Part shown: positions 20,375 through 28,616 of the stretch, one piece after another
Layout: each line of letters opens with the position of its first letter
How positions within the stretch are numbered: the first letter of the stretch is position 1
Assembly: GCF_000761215.1 (NCBI RefSeq)
Contig: NZ_CP009438.1
Coordinates: 4,481,501-4,545,500 of the forward strand
Origin: Streptomyces glaucescens
GTDB taxonomy: Bacteria; Actinomycetota; Actinomycetes; Streptomycetales; Streptomycetaceae
Length of the DNA stretch: 64,000 nt
Direction of reading: 5' to 3'
The notes under the pieces: generated by a model
The model's database searches: none
Told to the model about the DNA's origin: nothing
What the model saw: the letters and a program-made list of their open reading frames with translations, nothing else
Program-made: the position numbers and the translations under genes

Positions 20375-21253
20375 ATGGCCGCTCCCACCGCATATGCCGC
20401 GCGCATCCCCGCGTACTCCCTCATCGCCACCGACCTCGACGGCACCCTGCTGCGCGGCGACGACACGGTCTCGGGCCGGTCGCGTGCCGCCCTCGCACGG
20501 GTGGCGGCGGCCGGCGCCCGGCACCTGGTGGTGACCGGCCGGCCGGCCCCGCGGGTGCGTGCGCTGCTGGCGGACCTGGGCGGCACGGGGCTGGCGGTGT
20601 GCGGGCAGGGGGCGCAGCTGTACGACGTGGGCGCGGACCGGCTGCTGTGGTCGGTGACCCTGGACCGGGAACTGGCGGAGATCGCGCTCGGCAAGATCGA
20701 GGCCGAGGTGGGGCAGGTGTACGCGGCGGTCGACCAGGACGGGACCGACGGGCTGACGCTGACCGAGCCGGGCTACCGGATGCCGCACCCCACGCTCCCC
20801 GCGGTGCGGGTCGGCCGGCGCCGCGACCTGTGGGGTGAGCCCATCAGCAAGGTGCTGCTGCGTCACCCCGGGCTGGGCGACGACGAGTTGGCGGGCGTGG
20901 CCCGCGCGGTGGTGGGCTCGCTCGCGACCGTCACCATGTCGGGGCCGGGGACGGTGGAGCTGCAGCCGTGCGGTGTCACGAAGGCGACCGGTCTGGCGCT
21001 GGCCGCCGAGCATCTGGGGCTGGGCCCCGAGGACACCCTCGCCTTCGGGGACATGCCCAATGACATCCCCATGTTCGACTGGGCCGCGCGCGGCGTGGCG
21101 ATGGCCGACGCGCATCCCGCGCTCAAGGCGGTGGCCGACGAGGTGACCCTGTCGAACGAGGACGACGGCGTCGCCGTCGTCCTCGAACGGCTCTACGGTG
21201 AAGCGGAGTGCGTGGCTCAGTACGCGCCGAAGACGTTGTCGATGGAGCCGTAG
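20375..21253 (+). CDS. HAD-superfamily hydrolase (Cof/type IIB)
   Basis: This 292-residue protein is a Cof-type HAD phosphatase. Motif I is TDLDGTLL (catalytic Asp20 and Asp22), motif II VVTGRP, motif III Lys in the PCGVTKATGLALA region, and motif IV FGDMPNDIPMFDWA. The C2B cap lies between. Substrates in this family are sugar or nucleotide phosphates; the exact one cannot be told. The final 37 bases overlap the 3' end of the converging SLT gene. Confidence 0.92.
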   Translation: MAAPTAYAARIPAYSLIATDLDGTLLRGDDTVSGRSRAALARVAAAGARHLVVTGRPAPRVRALLADLGGTGLAVCGQGAQLYDVGADRLLWSVTLDRELAEIALGKIEAEVGQVYAAVDQDGTDGLTLTEPGYRMPHPTLPAVRVGRRRDLWGEPISKVLLRHPGLGDDELAGVARAVVGSLATVTMSGPGTVELQPCGVTKATGLALAAEHLGLGPEDTLAFGDMPNDIPMFDWAARGVAMADAHPALKAVADEVTLSNEDDGVAVVLERLYGEAECVAQYAPKTLSMEP

Positions 21254-21714
21254 CGGTCGGCCGCGTAGTTGCACGCGGCGGCGATGTTCGCGACCGGGTC
21301 GTACGGGTCGTACACCGTGCCGGGCACGTGGTAGGCGGCGAAGGTGGGGTCGATGACCTGGAGCAGCCCCTTGGAGGGGGTGCCCGCGGCGGCGTTGGAG
21401 TCCCACAGGTTGATGGCGCGCGGGTTGCCGGAGGACTCGCGCATGACGTTGCGGTAGATGCCGTCGTAGGTGCCGGGGATGCCGTGCTGGGACATGACCG
21501 ACAGCGCCTGGCGGATCCAGCCGTCGAGGTTGTCGGGGTACGCCGTCGCGGCGGTGGCCGCGGCCGGGGTGGCCGCGGAGGCGGTGGTCGCGCCGATCAG
21601 CGGCAGCGCGAGCACGGCGGCACCGGTGCCGGCGGCGGCGAGGGCGCGGGCGAGGCGGGTGCGGCGGCGGCTCCGGGCCGGGCGGCTGGTGGCGGGCAGG
21701 CCGTTGGCAGGCAT
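21217..21714 (-). CDS. Secreted lysozyme-like transglycosylase (SLT domain)
   Basis: The 165-residue product has an Arg-rich N-terminus, a hydrophobic core and an ASA-A cleavage site near residue 47, a typical secretion signal. The mature part is a goose-lysozyme/SLT-like fold: IYRNVMRESSGNPRAINLWD carries the catalytic Glu, then SKGLLQVIDPTF, ending in PVANIAAACNYAADRYGS. It should cleave peptidoglycan glycan strands outside the cell. Its 5' leader contains a c-di-AMP riboswitch (21731-21912), as known for several Streptomyces wall hydrolases such as rpfA. Its 3' end overlaps the HAD gene. Confidence 0.92.
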   Translation of the reverse strand: MPANGLPATSRPARSRRRTRLARALAAAGTGAAVLALPLIGATTASAATPAAATAATAYPDNLDGWIRQALSVMSQHGIPGTYDGIYRNVMRESSGNPRAINLWDSNAAAGTPSKGLLQVIDPTFAAYHVPGTVYDPYDPVANIAAACNYAADRYGSIDNVFGAY

Positions 21715-21730
21715 GTCGAATGTCCTCTCC

Positions 21731-21912
21731 GGCGCCTGCGAGGTGAGCTGTCGGGTTCGGGCTGGGAGGTGCCCGGCCGTGCGCCTGAGCGCACGGCTTC
21801 ACCCCGAGCCGGTCCGGGTGCGTGCCCGGACCGGCGGCATACCTGGGTCCCCCGCTCCTGCCGTACGAGTGAGTTCGCGGTTGGGTGGCGCGGGCGGCGG
21901 CAGGATTCGGCG
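21731..21912 (-). promoter_or_regulatory. c-di-AMP (ydaO-yuaA) riboswitch in the SLT gene leader
   Basis: On the minus strand the leader contains the ydaO-family conserved pieces in order: CCGAATCCTGCCGCC, ACGGCAGGAGCGGGGGAC, CCAGGTA, GGGGTGAAGCC, a variable hairpin GTGCGC..GCGCAC, then GGGCACCTCCC, GCCCGAACCCGACAGCTCACC and TCGCAGGCG. The last block ends 17 bases before the start codon. In Streptomyces this riboswitch class is known to turn off cell-wall lytic enzymes when c-di-AMP is high. Boundaries are approximate. Confidence 0.88.
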
Positions 21913-22509
21913 TTCCGCCCGACGAGGCGGGAACGTATGCGAGAGCGGGTGTCCGGAACAAGTAGCGGATTCACATATGACGGCCGTTGGCCATGATCAC
22001 GACGTATGGGATACTTGATCCTTTGCGGTGGGGCGGGCCCAACTGGCAAGAGGAGCCGGGGAGAACGGGCGAGAGCCGGGGTGGGGATGTGACCTGGCCC
22101 TCGTGAGTCAACTCACGCGCCGGCACAAGAGCGGCAAAACGGGCAATCGGCTCAAGGTGTGTCAACTTTCCGCCGAACCGCGGCTCGTGGGGTGCGCTTG
22201 CCCTGGGGGCGGGGGAGGACGGCCCTCCGTCTCCTGTACACATCACCTCAATAACGGACAGAAGGGGCGGGGTGTCGCGGCTCGGTTCCGAGCGCACCCG
22301 CGCGGTCGCGCCCCAGGGCGGTGCGGCCGGACCGACCGGTCGGAGCGGACGCGGACCGAGAGGGGGGTCGTCCTCGCGGACGGTGGAGGTGCCGAGGGCG
22401 TCCTCGGCCGGTCCGGCCCGTCCGGCCGTGTACGGCTGCCGCCCTGCCCGGGAGCGGTCTCCACCCGCCGCTCGCCCCCCGGCCGGCCCGGACGCGCGGC
22501 GTCGCCGCC
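21913..22509. other. Non-coding stretch upstream of the riboswitch
   Basis: No gene is convincing here on either strand. The part nearest the riboswitch (21940-22030) is less GC-rich and should hold its promoter on the minus strand. An inverted repeat CGTGAGT-CA-ACTCACG lies at 22102-22117. From about 22260 the sequence is GC-rich and probably includes further decayed parts of the hydrolase relic. Confidence 0.5.
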
Positions 22510-22740
22510 CGGGCGGTCATGTCCTCCGTGAGGACGGAACCTCCCCCGTGGTGCCCGTCGTTGTCGTATCGGTCGTCCGCGCGGCAGGGCGCGACGACCG
22601 CCTTCAGCGGCTCGGGCGCGAGGGCCGCGGTCCGGAGGGAGTTGCTGCCGCCCCAGAAGATGCCGAACGTGCCGGCCCGCCGTCGCACCAGGGCCGGTCG
22701 GTCCGCAGGCCGGTGCACCACCTCGGCCCCGCCGGCCGCC
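22510..22740 (-). pseudogene. Relic of a CocE/NonD-type alpha/beta hydrolase (X-Pro peptidase S15 family)
   Basis: One minus-strand frame gives about 75 residues that match the core of CocE/NonD hydrolases: an AEVVH..ADRP segment, then GTFGIFWGGSNSLRTAAL, EPLKAVVAPC, a DDRYDNDGHH stretch and a VLTEDM end. Intact relatives read GISWGGFNSLQ and DDRYADDVHYMGG at these places. The nucleophile Ser is Phe here (codon at 22656-22658), so the enzyme would be dead. Sequence on both sides no longer resembles the family, so this is a truncated remnant. The identification is by eye. Confidence 0.65.
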
Positions 22741-23202
22741 TTCCGCGCGAAGCCTCGTCCACGGGCGGCCCCGGCGCCACGCGCGCGTAGCGGAGAGTCC
22801 GGTCCTGCGGCGGGATCCGGACGTCTTCGTGCGGGGCCTCGTGTGGGGGGGGCGTACGGATGCGCGTGCTCGCCGGGCGGACGGCGGGGGCGGAACGGGG
22901 CGGCCGGCGGCGGTGGGCATGTCATGCCGCTGAGGGTGACCGGGCCGGTGCGGAACGCGGGAATGCGGGCGGTGGCGGCGGGGAGGAGTACGGGGGCGGT
23001 GCGGGTGAGGGCGAAGTCGATGAATATCCCTTCTTATGAGTTGATCAAAAACATACCGGGCGTGATCCGATACCGCCCGTGCTGTAACCGTGGGCGGCAT
23101 CGGTGATCGAAACGTGACCGGATACGCTGACTTGAGTGAAGGCAGCGACGTATCGACAAACCGCGTAATCACCGGTAGACACCAGCAGACAGGAGACCCC
23201 TC
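22741..23202. other. Non-coding leader region before the polyprenyl synthase
   Basis: No gene is recognisable. 22741-22990 is GC-rich and may be the decayed 5' part of the hydrolase relic. 23020-23190 is clearly more A/T-rich and probably contains the promoter of the gene starting at 23203. It includes an imperfect hairpin GATACCGCCC...GGGCGGCATC at about 23068-23106. Confidence 0.45.
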
Positions 23203-24213
23203 GTGACCGTCGTCGGGCCGTTCGGGCTGAGCGTGCGGGACCAGGCTCTGGAAGCCGATGTCCAGGCCGGATTGACGGCTGTCGAGGAAGGGTTGCTCGA
23301 AGCCACCAAGAGCGAGGTCCCGTTCATCACGGAGGCCGCACAGCACCTCGTGCGAGCCGGCGGGAAGCGGTTCCGGCCGCTGCTCGTGATGCTCGCCGCC
23401 CAGTTCGGCGACCCCTACGCGCCGGGCGTGGTGCCCTCCGCCGTCGTCGTCGAGCTGACCCACCTGGCCACGCTGTACCACGACGACGTCATGGACGAGG
23501 CGGCCGTGCGCCGCGGGGTGCCCAGCGCCAACACCCGCTGGGGCAACTCCGTCGCCGTCCTCACCGGCGACTTCCTCTTCGCCCGCGCCTCCCACATCCT
23601 CGCCGACCTCGGACCCGAGGCCGTCCGGGTGCAGGCCGAGGCCTTCGAGCGGCTGGTCACCGGGCAGATCCTGGAGACCGCGGGCCCGCAGGACGGCCGC
23701 GACCCCGTCGACCACTACCTGGACGTGCTCGGCGGCAAGACCGGCTCCCTGGTGGCCGTCTCCTGCCGGTTCGGCGCGATGATGTCCGGCGCCGACGAGT
23801 CCACCGTGCACGTCCTCACCCAGTACGGGGAGCGCCTCGGCGTCGCCTTCCAGCTCGCCGACGACGTGCTCGACATCGCCTCCGACTCGCACGAGTCCGG
23901 CAAGACGCCGGGCACCGACCTGCGCGAGGGCATCGCCACCCTGCCCGTGCTGCGGCTGCGCGAGCAGGCGGCGCGCGGCGGGCGCGCCGAGGACCTCGCC
24001 CTGTGCGAGCTGCTGGAGTCCGACCTCAGCGACGACGACCGGCACGCCCGGGCACTGGCGGCCCTGCGCGCGCACCCCGCGCTGGAGCAGGCCCGCCGGG
24101 ACACCGTGCGCTACGCCGAGGAGGCGCGCGCGGCGCTCGCCCCGCTGCCGGAGTGCGACGCCAAGCGGGCCCTCCAGGAACTGTGCGACGCGGTGGTCCA
24201 CCGCGCGGGCTGA
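23203..24213 (+). CDS. Long-chain polyprenyl diphosphate synthase (menaquinone side chain)
   Basis: The 336-residue protein is a trans-isoprenyl diphosphate synthase. The first aspartate-rich motif DDVMD is at residues 94-98 after GGKRFRPLLV, the second DDVLD at 220-224, with GKTGSL and GKTPGTDLREG as further substrate-binding segments. The residues before the first motif are small (LATLYH), consistent with a long-chain product. In Streptomyces the likely product is the octa/nonaprenyl tail of menaquinone, which the Nuo complexes reduce. The GTG start has AGGAGA upstream. Confidence 0.9.
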   Translation: MTVVGPFGLSVRDQALEADVQAGLTAVEEGLLEATKSEVPFITEAAQHLVRAGGKRFRPLLVMLAAQFGDPYAPGVVPSAVVVELTHLATLYHDDVMDEAAVRRGVPSANTRWGNSVAVLTGDFLFARASHILADLGPEAVRVQAEAFERLVTGQILETAGPQDGRDPVDHYLDVLGGKTGSLVAVSCRFGAMMSGADESTVHVLTQYGERLGVAFQLADDVLDIASDSHESGKTPGTDLREGIATLPVLRLREQAARGGRAEDLALCELLESDLSDDDRHARALAALRAHPALEQARRDTVRYAEEARAALAPLPECDAKRALQELCDAVVHRAG

Positions 24214-24383
24214 GCCCCCGCCGGCCCCTCCGACGGCCGTCACCCCTACGGGTCGGGGGAGATCACGGCCCGCCGTGTCATACCGCAGCAGTACGCGGAG
24301 TTGATTCCGCGGTCTGACGAAAGCCGTGCCCGCTTTTGGTCAGATGGAGAGCACAGAGCGAAAGCACGGAAAAACAGCCGGTC

Positions 24384-24401
24384 CTCACCCAATCGGGTGA
24401 G
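24384..24401. promoter_or_regulatory. Inverted repeat CTCACCC-AATC-GGGTGAG before the LolA-like gene
   Basis: A perfect 7-bp inverted repeat with a 4-base centre, 33 bases upstream of the start of the LolA-like gene. It could be an operator or a small leader hairpin. Nothing else identifies the regulator. Confidence 0.4.
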
Positions 24402-24434
24402 AATGGGCGGGCCGACGACGGAGGTAGGGCACAC

Positions 24435-25649
24435 ATGGGACCGTACGAATCCGACGACAGCACGACCGCGCGGCGGCGCAAGGCCGCCCGGTACGTCGTT
24501 CCGGTCGCGGTGGTGGGGGTGGCGGCCGGAACCATCGGGCTCGTCCCCGCCCTCGCCGACTCCGGCAGCCCCGACCTGCCGAAGATCACCGCGGAGCAGC
24601 TCATACAGAAGATCGCCGAGTCGGACGTGCAGCGGCTGTCCGGCACGGTGAAGGTCACCACCGATCTGGGACTGCCGGACCTCGGCGGCCTGGAGGGAGC
24701 CCTCGGCGGCGCCGGCGCGCCCGGCGGTGACGCGGACGGCTCCGCCGCCGACCCGTCCGCCAAGCTCACCGAACTCGCGACCGGCACCCACACCCTGCGC
24801 GTCGCGGCCGACGGCCCCGACCGGCAGCGGCTGTCGGTGCTGGAGGACGCCGCCGAGTACAGCCTCATCCACAACGGCAAGGACGTCTGGGGCTACGACA
24901 GCGCGTCCAACGAGGTCTTCCACGGCACCGCGGACGAGGCCGGGCAGCACACCGCGGAACCCCCCGCCACGCCGAAGGACTTCGCCGAGCAGGCGCTCAA
25001 GGCGGTCGACGGCACCACGTCCGTCACCGTCGACGGAACCGCGCAGGTCGCCGGGCGCGACGCCTACAAGCTGCTCATCGAGCCCCGGCAGTCCGGCTCC
25101 ACGGTCGGCGCGATCAGCATCGCGGTGGACGCCGGGACCGGCCTGCCGCTGAAGTTCACCCTGACCCCGGCGAGCGGCGGCGCCGCCGTCGTCGACGCGG
25201 GCTTCACGAAGATCAGCTACGCCCGGCCGGACGCCGCCGCCTTCGACTTCACCCCGCCCGCGGGCGCCAAGGTCACCGAGGAGAGCGAGGCCGGGCGGCC
25301 GGTCACCCCCCAGGAGGAGCGGGACCTGGCCAAGGGCCTCGAAGAGACCCTCGGCAAGGGTGCTGCCGGCGGCTCCGCGGGCCCCGGGGGGATGAAGGTC
25401 GTCGGCGAGGGATGGACCTCCGTGGCCGTGCTCGGCACCGGCGGCGCGGGCATCCCCGGCGGTGACGAGGTCGGCGGCGACCTGGGCGGCTTCCTCGACT
25501 CGCTCGGCGACCGGGTGAAGGGCGACTTCGGCTCCGGCACGGTCTTCAAGACCCGCCTGGTCAACGCCCTGATCACGGACGACGGCACGGTGTACGCCGG
25601 TGCCGTCACCAAGGAGACGCTGGTCAAGGCCGCGGAGTCGGAGCGCTAG
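24435..25649 (+). CDS. LolA-like lipoprotein/outer-envelope sorting domain protein
   Basis: This 404-residue protein has a cytoplasmic Arg-rich start, one hydrophobic helix (about residues 22-42) ending ALADS, and an extracytoplasmic region resembling the LolA/LppX/DUF2092 fold: KITAEQLIQKIAESDVQRLSGTV, TLRVAADGPDRQRLSVL, SLIHNGKDVWGYDSASNEVFH and KLLIEPRQSG. Such proteins are common in Streptomyces and are thought to bind lipid-like ligands. The ATG at 24435 has GGAGG 10 bases upstream. It is followed by an ABC exporter, suggesting a joint envelope function. Confidence 0.82.
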   Translation: MGPYESDDSTTARRRKAARYVVPVAVVGVAAGTIGLVPALADSGSPDLPKITAEQLIQKIAESDVQRLSGTVKVTTDLGLPDLGGLEGALGGAGAPGGDADGSAADPSAKLTELATGTHTLRVAADGPDRQRLSVLEDAAEYSLIHNGKDVWGYDSASNEVFHGTADEAGQHTAEPPATPKDFAEQALKAVDGTTSVTVDGTAQVAGRDAYKLLIEPRQSGSTVGAISIAVDAGTGLPLKFTLTPASGGAAVVDAGFTKISYARPDAAAFDFTPPAGAKVTEESEAGRPVTPQEERDLAKGLEETLGKGAAGGSAGPGGMKVVGEGWTSVAVLGTGGAGIPGGDEVGGDLGGFLDSLGDRVKGDFGSGTVFKTRLVNALITDDGTVYAGAVTKETLVKAAESER

Positions 25650-25698
25650 ACCGGCCACGACCGGGCGGCCCGGCCCGAGTGAGGGAGTAAGGGAGTAC

Positions 25699-26673
25699 AT
25701 GAGCGAACCGCCCGCCACGGCACCGGACGGCGACGACGCGGACGACGGCGTCATCGTCACCCGCGCGCTCACCAAGCGGTACCGCGGCGGGCAGCTCGCC
25801 GTCGACGCCCTGGACCTCACGGTTCCCGCGGGCAGCGTCTTCGGCTTCCTCGGCCCGAACGGATCGGGCAAGACCACCACGATCCGCATGCTGATGGGCC
25901 TGATCGAGCCGACCTCGGGCACGGCGCGGGTGCTCGGCAGACCCGTGCCCCGGGACGCCCGCGCCGTACTGCCGCAGGTCGGTGCCCTCATCGAGGGCCC
26001 GGCCCTGTACGGCTTCCTCTCCGGCCGGGACAACCTGCTGCGCTACGACGCGGCCGACCCCACCGCCGACCCGCGCACCCGGCGGCACCGGGTCGCCGCG
26101 GCGCTGGACCGGGTGGGGCTCACGGCCGCGGCCGGCAAGAAGGCCAAGGCGTACTCGCTCGGCATGAAGCAGCGACTGGGTCTCGCCGCCGCCCTGCTCC
26201 AGCCCCGCAGGCTGCTCGTCCTCGACGAGCCGACCAACGGCCTCGACCCGCAGGGCATGCGCGAGATCCGCACCCTGGTGCGGGAACTCGCCGACGACGG
26301 CACCACCGTCTTCGTCTCCTCCCACCTGCTCGACGAGATCGAGCAGGTCTGCACCCACGCCGCGGTCATGGCCCAGGGCCGGCTGATCACCCAGGGCACC
26401 GTCACCGACCTCGCGGCAGGACTGCGCGGCCGGCTGGTGGTGACCACCCCCGACACCGGGGACGCGGTCCGGGTGCTGGAGGAGAACGGCGTCACCGACG
26501 TCGTCGTCGCGGGCGACCGGGTCCGCGGGGAGGCACCCGAAGGGGAACTCGCCGACCTCACCGCCGCGTTGGTGAAGGCAGGGGTGCGGGTGCGCGGATT
26601 CGGCATCGAGCGTGCCTCACTGGAGGACGCGTTCATGGCGCTCACGGGGGAGGGGTTCGATGTCGCGGGCTGA
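25699..26673 (+). CDS. ABC transporter ATP-binding protein
   Basis: The 324-residue protein is a DrrA/CcmA-type ABC ATPase. Walker A GPNGSGKTT is at residues 52-60, the signature is YSLGMKQRLGLA, and Walker B is LLVLDEPTNGLDP, followed by the H-loop SSHLLDEIEQ. A C-terminal domain after residue 230 is typical of multidrug/lipid exporters. The ATG at 25699 has GGGAG just upstream. The gene overlaps the permease by 14 bases. Its partner LolA-like protein lies 49 bases upstream. Confidence 0.93.
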   Translation: MSEPPATAPDGDDADDGVIVTRALTKRYRGGQLAVDALDLTVPAGSVFGFLGPNGSGKTTTIRMLMGLIEPTSGTARVLGRPVPRDARAVLPQVGALIEGPALYGFLSGRDNLLRYDAADPTADPRTRRHRVAAALDRVGLTAAAGKKAKAYSLGMKQRLGLAAALLQPRRLLVLDEPTNGLDPQGMREIRTLVRELADDGTTVFVSSHLLDEIEQVCTHAAVMAQGRLITQGTVTDLAAGLRGRLVVTTPDTGDAVRVLEENGVTDVVVAGDRVRGEAPEGELADLTAALVKAGVRVRGFGIERASLEDAFMALTGEGFDVAG

Positions 26674-27544
26674 GACCGGCACGCCGGTCGCGCGCACGCC
26701 GAGCCCCCTGTGGTCGCTCGGCCTCCTCCGCAGCGAGCTGGCCACCACCTTCCAACGCTGGCGCACCCTCGCCCTGCTGGGCGTCCTCGCCGCCGTGCCC
26801 GTGCTGGTCGGGGCCGCCGTGAAGATCGAGACCGGTGACGGCTCGCCGGCCGGCGGCGGGGGCGGCGGCGAAGGCCCCGCGTTCATCGCCCAGGTCACCA
26901 ACAACGGACTGTTCCTGGTCTTCACCGCGCTCGCCGCGACCCTGCCGTTCTTCCTGCCCATGGCGGTGGGCGTGGTGGCGGGCGACGCGATCGCCGGCGA
27001 GGCGAACGCGGGTACCCTGCGCTACCTGCTGGTCGCCCCGGCCGGCCGCACCCGGCTGCTGCTCGTCAAGTACGTCACCACGATGGTGTTCTGCCTGGCC
27101 GCCACCCTGGTGGTCGCCCTGACGGCGCTCGCGGTCGGGGCGCTGCTGTTCCCGCTCGGCGACCTCACCACCATCTCCGGCACCCGGATCGGCTTCGCCG
27201 AGGGACTGGGCCGCGCGCTGCTGATCGCGCTCGCCGTCGCCGCCTCACTGACCGGTGTCGCGGCGCTGGGCCTGTTCGTGTCGACGCTCACCAACAGCGG
27301 CGTGGCCGCCATGGCAACGACGGTCGGCCTGCTCATCACCGTGCAGATCCTCGACCAGATACCCCAGCTGGACGCCCTGCACCCGTACCTCTTCTCCCAC
27401 TACTGGCTGTCCTTCGCCGACCTGATGCGCGAGCCGGTCCTCTGGGACGACCTGACGCGCAACCTCGGCCTCCAGGCCCTGTACGCGGCCGTCTTCGGCT
27501 CCGCGGCGTGGGCACGGTTCACGGCGAAGGACATCAGCGCCTGA
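26660..27544 (+). CDS. ABC-2 type transporter permease
   Basis: The 294-residue protein has six hydrophobic segments typical of ABC-2 permeases: about residues 36-54, 83-110, 132-160, 180-205, 212-232 and 265-285. The segment GDAIAGEANAGTLRYLLVAPAGRTRLLLVKY is the family's conserved cytoplasmic loop. The ATG with GGAGGGG upstream lies within the 3' end of the ATPase gene, so they are coupled. The transported molecule is unknown. It converges on the FMN reductase gene with a 3-base gap. Confidence 0.9.
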   Translation: MSRAETGTPVARTPSPLWSLGLLRSELATTFQRWRTLALLGVLAAVPVLVGAAVKIETGDGSPAGGGGGGEGPAFIAQVTNNGLFLVFTALAATLPFFLPMAVGVVAGDAIAGEANAGTLRYLLVAPAGRTRLLLVKYVTTMVFCLAATLVVALTALAVGALLFPLGDLTTISGTRIGFAEGLGRALLIALAVAASLTGVAALGLFVSTLTNSGVAAMATTVGLLITVQILDQIPQLDALHPYLFSHYWLSFADLMREPVLWDDLTRNLGLQALYAAVFGSAAWARFTAKDISA

Positions 27545-27547
27545 GCG

Positions 27548-28126
27548 TCACTCCCCGGACGGGAAGCGGGCGAGCGGGGCCTCCTGGGCGAAGAAGGTCT
27601 TGGCGCGGGCCAGTGCCTCGCTGTCGTCGAGCACGTCGCCCGGCTTGCTGCCGTTGCCGAGCAGCACACCGCCGAAGCGCATCCCCATGTACGCCGCCGA
27701 GTGGTTGAGCGTCCCGATCAGCGGCCCGGCGACCGGGGCCTCGGTGGCGAGGGCGGTGACGCCCCACAGGGTGCGCCCGGCCATCGCGGCGCGGAAGTCG
27801 ACGCCCGGGGTGCGCAGCCAGGCCGACCAGTGGTCCAGGTAGCGCTTGGTCGGCGTGGTCACCGAGTACCAGTACAGCGGCGAGGCGATCACCAGGTCCG
27901 TCGCGGCGAGCGTGGCCTCGCGCAGCAGGACGGAGTTCTCGTGCTCGGGCCGGGCGGCGCCGGTCCCGTGCCGCCGGTCCTCGAAGTCCGGCAGCGGGTG
28001 CTCGGCGAGGCTGATCCAGCGCTGCTCGACGTCCTCGGGCAGCTGCTCGGCGGCCCGGCGGGCCAGCAACTCGGTGTTGCCGTCACGACGGCTGCTGCCG
28101 AGCAGGAAAAGGAAGCGACGGGACAA
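27548..28126 (-). CDS. NADPH-dependent FMN reductase / flavodoxin-fold quinone reductase
   Basis: This 192-residue flavodoxin-like protein begins SRRFLFLLGSSRRDGNTELLARRAAEQL, the FMN phosphate-binding loop of the family, and has the second FMN segment IASPLYWYSVTTPTKRYLDHWS. It likely reduces flavin, quinone or azo compounds with NAD(P)H. The start chosen is TTG at 28126, preceded by GGGGGG five bases away; upstream codons look non-coding, so the longer reading from 28261 is rejected. Confidence 0.85.
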   Translation of the reverse strand: MSRRFLFLLGSSRRDGNTELLARRAAEQLPEDVEQRWISLAEHPLPDFEDRRHGTGAARPEHENSVLLREATLAATDLVIASPLYWYSVTTPTKRYLDHWSAWLRTPGVDFRAAMAGRTLWGVTALATEAPVAGPLIGTLNHSAAYMGMRFGGVLLGNGSKPGDVLDDSEALARAKTFFAQEAPLARFPSGE

Positions 28127-28322
28127 GGTTCCCCCCTGGGGTCCGCGGGTCCGCGGGTGCGGACGGCATCGGCATCGGCTCCCGCGTCGCCCCGGGCAAC
28201 CCGGGAACGACGACGAGCCAGTGCCCGGCATCCTATGCAGCCGCATGGAACAGCCGTTCATTCCCGCCTCCGCCGTACGTCCCGCAGGAGCACCCGGCGG
28301 CCGGGAAGGGCCACCGGGAGGG

Positions 28323-28594
28323 GGTGGCTCCCGGAGGGGCAGCCACCGCGGGGTGAGGGGGGGCTCCGCTGGAGGGGTAGCTCGCCGCGGGGTGAGGGGC
28401 AGCTCCGCTGGAGGGGTAGCTCGCCGCGGGTGAGGGGGCGGCTTTCCCGGAGGGGTAGCTTGCCGCGGGTGAGGTGGCGGATCCGCTGGAGGGGCAGCTC
28501 ACCACAGGGGGAGGTGGCGGCTTTCCCGGAGGGGCAGCTCACCCGCGGGGGGAGGAAGCGACTTCCCCGAGGGACAGTCCACCGCGGGGGAGGG
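28323..28594. repeat. Imperfect tandem repeat, about seven units of 37-41 bp
   Basis: Units carry the core GGAGGGGCAGCTCACCGCGG, with variations, separated by GGGTGAGGGGGCGGCTTTCCC or GGGTGAGGGGCAGCTCCGCT. They fill most of the gap between the FMN reductase start (28126) and the end of the next minus-strand gene (28617). The remaining part, 28127-28322, shows no gene. Although the minus strand reads as repeating peptides, the repeats look like a minisatellite rather than a gene. Confidence 0.75.
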
Positions 28595-28616
28595 GCGCCG
28601 CCCGGCGGGGCGCGTC

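Noticed and set aside
22248..22925. Intact 225-residue gene on the minus strand
   Set aside because: Only the middle resembles CocE hydrolases, the nucleophile is lost and the ends are Arg/Pro/Gly-rich non-coding-like sequence. Treated as a pseudogene relic.
28127..28261. N-terminal extension of the FMN reductase up to 28261
   Set aside because: The extra codons look non-coding, and TTG at 28126 has GGGGGG at the right distance and leads directly into the flavodoxin start.
28233..28505. Small repetitive protein (YPSSGAAPHPAAS repeats) on the minus strand
   Set aside because: It is the translation of a tandem DNA repeat, without a ribosome-binding site and with irregular unit lengths.
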